The notes below the pieces were generated by a model. It had not been told where the DNA came from and made no database searches. It was given only the letters and a program-made list of their open reading frames with translations. The position numbers and the translations under genes were made by a program. Below are positions 49,291 through 58,771 of a stretch of DNA of 64,000 nucleotides, piece after piece (position 1 is the first letter of the stretch; each line of letters begins with the position of its first letter). Origin of the DNA: Zea mays. Lineage: Eukaryota > Streptophyta > Magnoliopsida > Poales > Poaceae. The stretch covers positions 9,252,434-9,316,433 of the forward strand of contig NC_050099.1 of NCBI RefSeq assembly GCF_902167145.1. The letters run 5' to 3'.

Positions 49291-50341
49291 CCTCCGTTGC
49301 CTTGAATGCAACGGGTTGAGCTTCGGATGTGGTGGCATCATCAAGCTCGTTGATCTTCCTCGAGCCTTCGATCATGCACTCAAAACTCACAAAATTCCCG
49401 ATAACTTCCTCGGGGGTCATTTTAGTATATCTAGGATTACCACGGATTAATTGAACTTGAGTAGGGTTAAGGAAAATAAGAGATCTTAGAATAACCTTAA
49501 CCATCTCGTGGTCATCCCACTTTACGCTCCCGAGGTTGCGCACTTGATTTACCAAGGTCTTGAGCCGGTTGTACATGTGTTGTGGCTCCTCCCCTTTGCG
49601 AAGCCGGAACCGACCGAGCTCCCCCTCGATCGTTTCCCGCTTGGTGATCTTGGTGAGCTCGTCTCCCTCGTGCGCGGTTTTGAGCACATCCCAAATCTCC
49701 TTGGCGCTCTTCAACCCTTGTACTTTGTTATACTCCTCTCTACTTAGAGAGGCGAGGAGTATTGTTGTTGCTTGAGAGTTGAAGTGCTCGATTTGGGCCA
49801 CCTCATCCTCATCATAGTTCTCATCCCCTACTGACGGTACCTGTGCACCAAACTCAACAACATCCCATATACTTTTGTGGAGCGAGGTTAGATGAAATCG
49901 CATTAAATCGCTCCATCTAGCGTAATCTTCACCATCAAAAGTTGGTGGTTTGCCTAATGGGACGGAAAGTAAAGGTGTATGTTTGGAAATGCGAGGGTAG
50001 CGTAGGGGGATCTTACTATACTTCTTGCGCTCTTGGCGCTTAGAAGTGACGGAGGGCGCATCGGAGTCGGAGGTCGATGTTGATGAAGTGTCGGTCTCAT
50101 AGTAGACCACCTTCCTCATCCTTTTGTGCTTGTCCCCACTCCGACGCGGCTTGTGGGAAGAGGATTTTTCTTTCTTCTCTTTGTGGTGAGAAGAAGATTT
50201 CTTCTCCTTCCCTTTGTTGGAGGAGATCTTCTTCTTCTCCTTCCCTTTGGTGCGGGACTCTTCCGATGAAGTGCTCCCTTGGCTCGTAGTTGGCTTTTTG
50301 CCGGTCTCCATCTCCCTCTTGGTGTGATCTCCCGACATCAC
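49223..50341 (-). pseudogene. Sirevirus Gag N-terminal part (UBN2-type gag domain)
   Basis: 372 codons beginning MMSGDHTKREMETGKKPTTS. A basic Lys/Ser-rich region is followed by the copia gag domain (PPTFDGEDYARWSDLMRFHL; AKEIWDVLKTAHEGDELTKI; EEPQHMYNRLKTLVNQVRNL; VIGNFVSFECMIEGS). The true frame leaves this ORF near 49275, so its last residues are out of frame. It begins 46 bp from the 5' LTR, and the primer-binding site lies between. Confidence 0.85.
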
Positions 50342-50386
50342 TTCGAGCGGTTAGGCTCTAATGAAGCACCGAGCTCTGATACCAAT

Positions 50387-51698
50387 TGAAAGTCGCCTAG
50401 AGGGGGGGGGGGTGAATAGGGCGAAACTGAAATTCTCAAAAATAATCAAAACTACAAGCCAGGTTAGCGTTAGAAATAAAATAGAGTCCGCAAGAGAGGG
50501 CGCAAAACAAATCGCAAGCGAATAATGAAGTGACACACGTGGATTTGTTTTACCGAGGTTCGGTTCTCTCAAACCTACTCCCCGTTGAGGAGGCCACAAA
50601 GGCCGGGTCTCTTTCAACCCTTCCCTCTCTCAAACGATCCCTCGGACCGAGTGAGCTTTCTTTTCTCAAATCAACCGGGAGCAAAACCTCCCCGCAAGGA
50701 CCACCACACAATTGGTGTCTCTTGCCTCGGTTACAAATGAGTATTGATCACAAGAAAGAATGAAAGAGAGAAAGCAATGCAAGCGCAAGAGCTCAAATGA
50801 ACACGACAAATCACTCTCACTAGTCACTTAGGCTTTGTATGGAATTGGAGAGGATTTGATCTCTTTGGATGTGTCTAGAATTGAATGCCTAGCTCTTGTA
50901 AGTGGTTGAGAAGTGGAAAACTTGGATGCCATGAATGGTGGGGTGGTTGGGGTATTTATAGCCCCAACCACCAAACTTGACCGTTGGCTGGGCTGTCTGC
51001 TCGATGGTGCACCGGACAGTCCGGTGCACACCGGACAGTCCGGTGCCCCCTGCCACGTCATCACTGCCGTTGGATTCTGACCGTTGGAGCTTCTGACTTG
51101 TGGGCCCGCCTGGGTGTCCGGTGCACACCGGACAGGTACTGTTTGCTGTCCGGTGTGCCAGTATGGGCGCGCCTGACTTCTGTGCGCGCAGAGCGCGCAT
51201 TAAATGCGCGGCAGAGAGCCGTTGGCGCGGAGATAGCCGTTGCTCCGGAGTCGCACCGGACAGTCCGGTGTACACCGGACAGTCCGGTGAATTATAGCGG
51301 ACTGGCCGTTGGTGTTTCCCGAAGCTGGCGAGTTCCTGAGGCCGCTCCTCCTTGGCGCACCGGACACTGTCCGGTGTACACCGGACAGTCCGGTGAATTA
51401 TAGCGCGAGTGCCTCTGGAAATTCCCGAAGGTGGCGAGTTTGCGTTGGAGTCATCTGGTGCACCGGACATGTCCGGTGGCGCACCGGACAGTCCGGTGCG
51501 CCAAACCAGAGGTGCCTTCAGTTGGCCCTTTGCTCTTTTGTTGAACCCAACTCTTGGTCTTTTTATTGGCTAAGTGTGAACCTTTTGCACCTGTATAACT
51601 TATACACTAAAGCAAACTAGTTAGTCCAAAGATTTGTGTTGGGCAATTCAACCACCAAAAATTATTTAGGAACTAGGTGTAAGCCTAATTCCCTTTCA
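50387..51698 (-). repeat. 5' LTR of the Sirevirus
   Basis: 1,312 bp. The minus-strand TATA box (complement of GGTATTTATA, 50951-50960) lies downstream, in transcription direction, of the palindrome cluster at about 51008-51498. Confidence 0.92.
50951..50960 (-). promoter_or_regulatory. Sirevirus LTR TATA box
   Basis: Minus-strand TATAAATACC. The palindromes CACCGGACAGTCCGGTG upstream of it are candidate regulatory sites, as proposed for Sireviruses. Confidence 0.65.
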
Positions 51699-52606
51699 AG
51701 CTTCTCCAAAGTCTGTGGAGGCTTTCTAGCAAAATACTGGGTAGTAGGTCCTGGACGAAGCCCCTTAATCATGGCCTCAATAAAAATTTCATTGGGCACT
51801 GTAGGCGCTTGTGCTCTCAGCGCAAGAACCTTCGGACGTATGCTTGAAGATACTCCTCATGATCTTGTGTACATTGAAAGAGAGCCTGAGCTGTGACTGG
51901 CTTCGTCTGAAAGCCCTGGAAACTTGTCACTAGCATATCCTTAAGCTTCTGCCATGAAGTAATAGTTCCTGGCCGAAGAGAAGAATACCACGTTTGGGCC
52001 ACATTCTTAACTGCCATGACGAAGGACTTGGCCATGACAGCTGCATTGCCTCCGTATGAAGATATAGTTGCTTCATAACTCATCAAAAACTGCTTCGGAT
52101 CTGAATGTCCATCATACATGGGGAGCTGAGGTGGCTTGTATGATGGAGGCCATGGGATAGCCTGCAGTTCTGCTGCCAAGGGAGAAGCATCGTCAAAGGT
52201 AAAGGTATCATGATTAAAATCATCATACCATCCATCCTTGTTGAAGAAGCCTTCTTGGTGAAGCTCCCTATGTTGGGTCCTTCGCTCTTGTTCGTCTTGG
52301 GCAAGATGGCGTACTTCTTCAGTGGCTTCGTCAATCTGCCTTTGAAGATCGGCTAGTCGAGCCATCTTCTCCTTCTTCCTTTGTACTTGTTGATGAAGCA
52401 TCTCCATGTTTCTGATTTCTTGGTCCAACTCCTCCTCCTGGAGTGTTGGACTAGTGGCCTTCCTCTTCTGACTTCGGGCCTCTCGAAGAGAAAGGGTCTC
52501 CTGGTTTGGGTCCAGTGGCTGCAGAGTGGTAGCCCCTGTCGCTGAAGCTTTCTTCGGTGGCATGACGAAGGTTAGTGTTTGCCGAAGGTGGTCGAAAAGG
52601 ATTCAC

Positions 52607-52622
52607 CGGAGGTGGGCGCCAA
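52607..52622 (-). other. Primer-binding site of the Grande-like element
   Basis: Minus strand TTGGCGCCCACC directly adjoins the 5' LTR, a TGGCGCC-type tRNA-complementary site. It fixes the element's orientation. Confidence 0.65.
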
Positions 52623-53291
52623 TGTTAGCGACTTGTTCTCAAATGCTATGAATCAAGAACAAGGCAACATAAAATGTTAAATATTAACGCCCTTCGTCCT
52701 TCGAAACATTATTTCCCTTAGGATATAATGATCTTCAGACGAAGGTCATGAAGGACGTACCTTCGAATATCGAAGGTAAGATGGTAATAGAAGAAGCGTG
52801 TAAAATACAAAAGATAACATAAACAATCATATAGCATTATAAATTCATCTCCATTATATTATCATGAGAAAATAAAAACAACATTGAATTACATTTGGTA
52901 CCTTCGACTTGATAGACAGTAGAGGTACGAGCGTGATGCAAAAGCAAATGCCAAGTCAGCGTGAACAGTACGGGGGTACTGTTCATCTATTTATAGGCAT
53001 GGGACGCAGCCCACGTGAAATTACATTCATGCCCTTTACATTTGCTAATGACTATAAGGTAACTCATCGGGGTCTAAATAGCCTTTTCCCCTTTAAGTCG
53101 GTTCCCTTTCCTGCTGTCATGCCGAAGCTCCCTTGCGCGTAGCTTCGGCGCTGCATCAATCTTCGTATTGTTCGTGCTTCTCCCACTGTGGTTCTGATTC
53201 GAATCCGAAGGTACCTGTTCATGTATTACAACTCCGGAAACATTGTTAAATTATGTTTTTGAGGACCTTCGGAAGACGAAGGCCCCCAACA
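52623..53291 (-). repeat. 5' LTR of the Grande-like element
   Basis: TGTTAGCGACTTGTTCTC...GGCCCCCAACA, 669 bp, with a minus-strand TATA (complement of CTATTTATAGG at about 52987). It is the partner of 28193-28861. Confidence 0.9.
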
Positions 53292-53530
53292 GAAGGAGTG
53301 TCTTAAACAAAAACCTAATTTAAGACAGTTTATGAGACAAAATGACTTAAATAAATACCTATTTAGATGGTTATAAATTAAAAATTGTCTTATATAATAT
53401 CTTTGAAGATGGCTTACAACCATCTTAAATGAGGGATTTCTTTTATGATTCTAACAAATTTGGACACTTCATAAGCGTCTTAATAACTAAAAATTAACTG
53501 TCTCATATAGCATGATCTGTAGTAGTGCCC

Positions 53531-54367
53531 ATGAACATGACGGCGACAATGAGTGAGTAACTCTGGCGATCGATATTTCACTGCAATTGAGTTGTCATGC
53601 ATGCATAATGTAAATCAGAACTATTAATTTGTTGCTGCTGCTGCAGTGCCTTGGGTCACGGCTTCATAGCACAGAAACTGACAATTTGAAACATGGCAGG
53701 GCTAGAAAGAAGGTAGGACGTGGCGCTAAGGTCAAATTCAAACAAGTTGGTCGTCTACCGGTGTAGCATGGAAGGTCATGAGGACACCTTGTACGTGGAG
53801 AACGAGATCTAGTTCTACCTGCAAACCTTGATCTGGGGCACCGTGGACTTAATTTCTGTTTGGCAATGCCCAGTCCATGATCCAGAGCTGCCCGCTGCTG
53901 GTGCGCCGCCCACCGAATGGCAAGCACAATGTGCTGACGGCGTAGGGCTGCAACAACGCCAGCCACAAGTCTGACTTCTTGTTCCACATGTGCACCGTGG
54001 AAGCGACGCCGAGCGTGGACCTTGACGGCGTGGAGACCTACCTTGGCCACCCCTATAGGAACATATCCCATTTTGCCTTCATCAAGTCGTATCTTAGACG
54101 CGTGGTCAGCCCCAACGACTGGGTCATGTGGAACAAGAACAAGGTCATCGAGGATACCACCAGGACCATCTTATACCTGGAATACGGCAACGACGACGCC
54201 AGTGCCGACACAGCCGGCCGCGTCAAGTGGCCGGCTTCCGCGTCCTCAACACCGACACCGAAGCAGCCGCGTACATGGCAGACACATTCATCAACGCGAG
54301 CAAGTGGGTCCTTGAGCCTATCCAGTACGACCACACCCTCGGCGCGTCACCGCCGCCGTGCGCCTGA
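53531..54367 (+). pseudogene. PME pseudogene copy 2, 3' part
   Basis: Exon 1 resumes with ATGAACATGACGGCGACA to 53552, and after an intron exon 2 starts near 53647. Stops are at 53714 (shared with copies 1 and 3), 53810 (CAG to TAG, private) and 53943 (shared), with the shared 4 nt surplus at 53851-53854. Further on, YLGHPYRN has His in place of the catalytic Arg of LGRPW. A 1 nt loss near 54232 shifts the frame, which recovers the family C-terminus FINASKWVLEPIQYDHTL to 54367. The copy is doubly disabled, by substitutions and by the 44.7 kb insertion. Confidence 0.88.
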
Positions 54368-55597
54368 CGGTGCTCCGCTCGACGCGCTTAAGTTATTACT
54401 GTACTACGTAGGCTGGTGTTCCGTTTCAGATCCCACCACCTTATTACTACGATATTGTATGTCTCTAGTATCCAGCCATGCATCATTGCCGAGATGAATT
54501 AAGGCATATTATGGCATGCATGACACCGTATATTTCGTGTATGCATGCATGTACCTGGATGACAGGACCTCTACCTGTTGCTACCATTTCTCTACCGGTA
54601 TTGTACATACTCTCTCTGTATGTTTGTCTATATAATATATATGTATCCTCGATCTATATTAATGGATTCTATCTATAATTATTTCATATGAGCTGATACA
54701 CACAAGTAATTATGATACAAGCCCTACACAAGTTTGTAATAGTACTGCTATATATAAGTAAGTCACCGGACGACTAACAAAATTTATACAATAAAACAAC
54801 TGTGCAAATAGATTTGAAAACAAATATTTGCTAGTATAAATTTTGCTACGTTGGTTGCTGTGATTGGCCGCGTGGACACACAAATCGATCAGAATTCTTT
54901 TTGTGGTGATAACATTTTAGTTTTATGCGGTGCATAGGACCCACAAAAAATCAAATTAACTACTACATCATATCCACCTTCTCTCATCTTTATATATATA
55001 TATGGTTGGCAAGAGATAATTAAATATGTGCAAAGCCATCCAGACTACTTGTGGTTGCATTGGATGATATGCCACCCGCTGTAGCACGAATGCATGCATG
55101 ATGGAGCTTCTCTAACCAGCAGAGTTTCAGGCCAGGGGCTGAGCAGGTATGGAGCTAGGATAGTAGTAATGTGCAGTGCTCCAGCGCTTTCCGAAAGTTG
55201 TACATGTCATCGATCTGTTAGCGTGCGCGCACACACACGTACGTCCGTAGAAATGCATGACAAGCTAGCCAACAGTCTTGGCAACTCCATTGGCCACCAC
55301 GAGGTTTTCAGTTGTTGTGCCTAGGCAGTACATAGAGTTCTCTCTACTCTCACAATCAACCTTACAAATATTTTAGAAAATCAGGAAAAAGTAGGCAATG
55401 TGCTCAAACCTTGAATCAGCAATTAATGTATTTTAGTTTGAATGCACCCGCTTTTAACTTGGATCTGCTGCTGTTGTTTCGGCCAGGATAAGGACCAACA
55501 AAAGTGATTAATTCCCTATTGCTAGGCCCACACACTAATCCCCGTTGGTATTTATTCTTATGGGTATTTGAAGAGGCCAATGAGAGTTATTTAATCC
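54368..55597 (+). other. 3' flank of PME unit 2, no gene
   Basis: Homologous to 6600-7846, with a short TA run at 54990-55003. Nothing else recognisable. Confidence 0.7.
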
Positions 55598-56028
55598 CAG
55601 TCGGCTAGCTGACTTCTTGGCCGGACGATGGAAATTAACTTAAGTCGGCTTCGCCACTAAAAAAATAGCACTGACGGTTGATAACGGAATCCGTCTGTAA
55701 AACAATGCACCCCACTGTGCAGGTTTTGGTGTAAAGCAATCCCCGTGCATCGTCGTCATCAACACACTCGGGAAAACTATATATAGAATCCATAAAAGAG
55801 AGGGGAAAGAACCCGTGCAGAAATCTTTTTAATTTACTGAATCTTTCTAGGAAACTTTTTCTTTACTAAATTGTTTTGGGGGAACATTTTCCTTTACTAA
55901 ACTACTAGGAGGCTGACATGAAGGGCCCTTCTTCCCTGATCCATTCTTCTTGCCCCGCGTCGGCCCCTGGCGTGGTCGATCTCGTCGTGGGCACATGGCT
56001 GGCTCGATCGGGTGGGGCGGGGTGGGCC

Positions 56029-56036
56029 TATATATA
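56029..56036 (+). promoter_or_regulatory. TATA box of PME pseudogene 3
   Basis: TATATATA at the position equivalent to 5193 and 8274. Confidence 0.5.
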
Positions 56037-56151
56037 TGGGATGCTACCGCTGTTGGCTAGCGAAGATGCGCACAAAGGTAAGTGTGTAAGGTTAGGAGCC
56101 AGTGTACCATCATATCAAATCAGATCGATCGCTCGCCGGAGCTTATAGGGG

Positions 56152-57456
56152 ATGGTAGGCGACGTGAGGAGGTGCGGCCTAGGCCTCGCCATGGCGGTGG
56201 CCCTGATGCTCGCTGCGCTGGTTGTCGTTGCAAGCGACGGCGCGGAGACGAGGCAGAAGCTGCCTGCTGGCAGTGGCAACGATGACGACCACTCAGTCGT
56301 TCTTAGCCGCCTGTCCAACATCATTGATCCGCCGGGGAGCTAGCCTGTGCACGCTGATGCTGTCGTGGTGAAGCGGTGCGACGGCATCGCTGCTCCGCCG
56401 CCTTGCTACACCAGCATCAAGGCAGCCCTGGATGACGCACCACAAGAAGCCGAGGAGGACAAGTACAATGTGCATGTGCTCTCTGGCGTCTACGACGAGA
56501 CCGTCAACATAACAAGAAGGAACGTGATGCTAATCGACGATGGGTTTGGTGCCACCGTCATCATAGGGAACAAGAGCAATGCAACGGCGTCCCCATGAAC
56601 ATGACGGCGACAGTGAGTGAGTAACTCTAGCGATCGATATTTCACTACAGTTGAGTTGTCATGCATGCATACTGTAAATCAGAACTATTAATTTGTTGTT
56701 GCTGCTGCAGATGCCTTAGGTCATGGCTTCATAGCACAGAACCTGACAATCAGATACATGGCAGGGCCGGAAAGGAGGTAGGACATGGCGCTAAGGTCAA
56801 ATTCGAACAAGTCGGTCGTCTATCGGTGCAGCATGGAAGGTCATGAGGACACCTTGTACGCGGAGAACGGGATCCTGTTCAACCTACAGACCTTGATCTA
56901 GGGCACCGTGACTTAATTTGTGTTTGGCAATGCCCAGGCCATGTTCCAAAGCTACCCGCTGCTGGTGCGCCACCCACCGAAAGTCAAGCATAATGTGCTG
57001 ACGGCGTAGGGCTACAACAACGCCAGCCATGAGTCCAACTTCTCGTTCCACATGTGCACCATGGAAGCGGTGCCGGGCGTGGACCTCGAAGGTGTGGAGA
57101 CCTACCTTGGCCGCCCTTATAGGAACTTCTCCCACGTCGCCTTCATCAAGAAGTCTCTCAGTCGCGTGGTCAGCCCCAACGGCTGGGTAGCGTGGAACAT
57201 GAACAAGGTCGTCGAGGATACCACCCGGACCGTCATCTACCTGGAATACGGCAACGATAGCACCGTTGCCGACATGTCTAGCCACGTCAAGTGGCTGGGC
57301 TTCCGCGTCCTAAACGCCGCTGCCGCGGCGGCCGCGTACACGGTGTACACGTTCATCAACGCGAGCAAGTGGGTCCCTAAGCCTATCCAGTACAACCACA
57401 CCCTCAGCGCGCCGCCGCCGCCGCGTGCCTCACAGTGCTCTGCTCGGCGCGCTTAA
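56152..57456 (+). pseudogene. Pectin methylesterase pseudogene, copy 3
   Basis: The best-preserved start: MVGDVRRCGLGLAMAVALML, open for 63 codons to a TAG at 56341 that copy 1 shares and copy 2 lacks. The frame resumes through GVYDET. A 1 nt deletion near 56585 (GCAACGGCG for GCAACTGGCG) shifts the end of exon 1 (to 56616). Exon 2 begins at 56711 with TAG at 56779 (shared), a private TGG-to-TAG at 56899, the shared 4 nt surplus at about 56915 and TAG at 57007 (shared). The last 134 codons are open, with YLGRPYRN and GWVAWN intact. Same family as copies 1 and 2. Confidence 0.9.
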
Positions 57457-58010
57457 TTTAGTACTGTACTACGCAGGCTGGCATTCTGATTCGAGATCCC
57501 ACCACCTTATTACTACGGCATTGTATGTCTCTAGTATCCATCCATGCATCATTATATGAATTAAGGCATATTATGGCATGCATGACGTCGTATATATCGT
57601 GTATGCATGCATGTACCTGGACCTCTACTACTATCTACCATTTCTCTACCGTTATTGTACGTACTCTCTCTGTATGTATGTCTATATATATATAATATGT
57701 ATCCTCGATCTATATAAATGGATTATATCTATCATTATTTCATATGAGCTAATACATACAAGTAATTGTTGATATAAGGTCTACACAAGTTGGTAATAGT
57801 ATTGCTATATATAAGTAAGTCACCGGTCGGCCGACAAAATTTATAAAATAACACAACTGTGCAAATAGATTTGAAAAAATATTTGCTAGTATGAATTTTG
57901 ACTATGTTGGTTGCTGTGATTGGCCGCGGACACACAAATCGATCAGAATTCTTTTTGCAATGTTAACATTTTAGTTTTATGCGGTGCATAGGTCCCACAA
58001 AAAAATCAAA

Positions 58011-58771
58011 GGCAACCTACAACGTTGTCTTCAAGAACGACGTGTCGCTACCAAAGCCAGGGGAAAAGAAAGGTGAGGCACCAGCACTAGGAGTGTGGGA
58101 ACAAAGGCAACCTTCTACAATTGCACCATCGAAGGCGGCCAGGGTGCTCTGTATGACAAGACGGGTCTTCACCACTTCAAGGCATGTGCCATCAAGGGAA
58201 CCATGGACTTCATCTTTGGATCTGCCAAGTCATTTTATGAGGAATGCAAAATCGTTTCGGTGTAGAAGGAGGCGGTGGCTTTGCTAATGGCGCCACCGGA
58301 GTGGGACCGGTCTAGAAAACCCATCAAAATCGCCCCAAGCAAGAGCGGGTTGGCATTCAAGACTTGCACAATCGAGAGGGAAGGAGAAAAAAATTACTTG
58401 GGTAGGGTGGGCACGCCTGTGATCTACTCCTACACTGATATGGGTAAGGAGATTGTAGGCATAATATTTGATGGTCAGAACGTCCAGACTGTCGAGAGGT
58501 ACCACTCCTACATCCATTACATCCTCTCCTTTGTTTGTATATGATTGTGTGATTAAAGGTGTTGTTGATTATGTATACTGATGAAAGGTGTTGTTGGGTT
58601 GCATTCTTTTTTCATAGGGGGTACTACTGCGCCACTTTCAAGTGTTATGGGCCTAGGATGTCTCCAATGGTAACCTCAACTCTGACCTATGTGCAGGCAA
58701 TACCCTTTATCGGGATACACTACATCTCAGGGGAGTCGTGGATCCCGTCCCTACCACCCGTTGAAGAATAA
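58011..58771 (+). pseudogene. Fragment of a second, divergent PME gene (type II, no PRO region)
   Basis: Reads [20 protein letters not shown], then after a frame change near 58103 [40 protein letters not shown] (the GTxDFIFG motif) and a TAG at 58263. It continues with KIAPSKSGLAFKTCTIE, YLGRVGTPVIYSYTDMGKEI and QTVER. An intron with GT...TAG borders (about 58499-58615) is followed by GYYCATFKCYGPRMSPMVTS to a natural stop at 58769. The retained intron excludes a retrocopy. The motif set is that of plant PMEs, but the sequence is clearly a different paralogue from copies 1-3. The N-terminal half is missing. Confidence 0.82.

Larger units (their letters stand above)
42266..51698 (-). mobile_element. 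Sirevirus-type Ty1-copia retrotransposon
   Basis: The 9.43 kb element has LTRs at 42266-43575 and 50387-51698 (minus strand TGAAAGGGAATTAGG...GGCGACTTTCA) and AGCTT duplications (42261-42265 and 51699-51703). Primer-binding site complement CTCTGATACCA lies at 50375-50384, next to the right LTR. Hallmarks of Sireviruses are CACCGGAC.GTCCGGTG palindromes in the LTRs, a gag with a long coiled coil after the zinc knuckle, and multiplied polypurine tracts upstream of the 3' LTR. Ji, Opie and giepum are maize members. I do not choose among them. Three frame changes interrupt the coding region. Confidence 0.93.
41750..52563 (-). pseudogene. Gag of the Grande-like element, split by a Sirevirus and broken
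   Basis: Exonic sequence lies at 52563-51699 and 42265-41750. It starts MPPKKASATGATTLQPLDPN. A coiled coil (EIRNMEMLHQQVQRKKEKMA) precedes the Retrotrans_gag domain (SSYGGNAAVMAKSFVMAVKN through SWQKLKDMLVTSFQGFQ). A 1 nt frame change near 51817 ends the first ORF. After the Sirevirus insertion the frame resumes and holds a zinc knuckle CLFCGEDKGHTTRMC (about 41930-41975), then a stop near 41750. It would form the capsid. No protease or polymerase follows. Confidence 0.72.
28193..53291 (-). mobile_element. Grande-like Ty3-gypsy-type retrotransposon lacking pol, with two nested insertions
   Basis: Paired 669 bp LTRs (28193-28861 and 52623-53291, TGTT...AACA) are flanked by GAAGG (28188-28192 and 53292-53296). 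A primer-binding site next to the right LTR sets minus orientation. Own internal sequence (28862-33047, 41256-42265, 51699-52622) is about 6.1 kb. It encodes a broken gag near the 5' LTR and, antisense, a multi-exon gene near the 3' LTR. I found no protease, reverse transcriptase or integrase. The Grande name rests on LTR resemblance and on the known presence in Grande of an extra gene and tandem repeats in this region. Confidence 0.85.
8827..53527. mobile_element. Non-autonomous CACTA element (CACTA-1), greatly enlarged by nested insertions
   Basis: It starts CACTATAGAGATATGC and ends GCATGATCTGTAGTAGTG, whose complement begins CACTACTACAGATCATGC, giving imperfect CACTA terminal inverted repeats. 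The 3 bp target duplication CCC (8824-8826 and 53528-53530) flanks it, and removing the element plus one CCC restores the exon sequence of PME copies 1 and 3. The element's own sequence is 8827-13951, 27092-28192 and 53292-53527, about 6.5 kb. Subterminal regions repeat TAAGAC/TGTCTTA-type motifs. I see no transposase in it. It carries host-gene fragments instead. Confidence 0.88.
55598..58010 (+). repeat. PME tandem repeat unit 3, 3' truncated
   Basis: Homology to units 1 and 2 starts at CAGTCGGCTAGCTGAC and stops at AAAAATCAAA (58010), about 0.7 kb short of a full unit. There it is joined to a different PME gene fragment. Confidence 0.88.
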
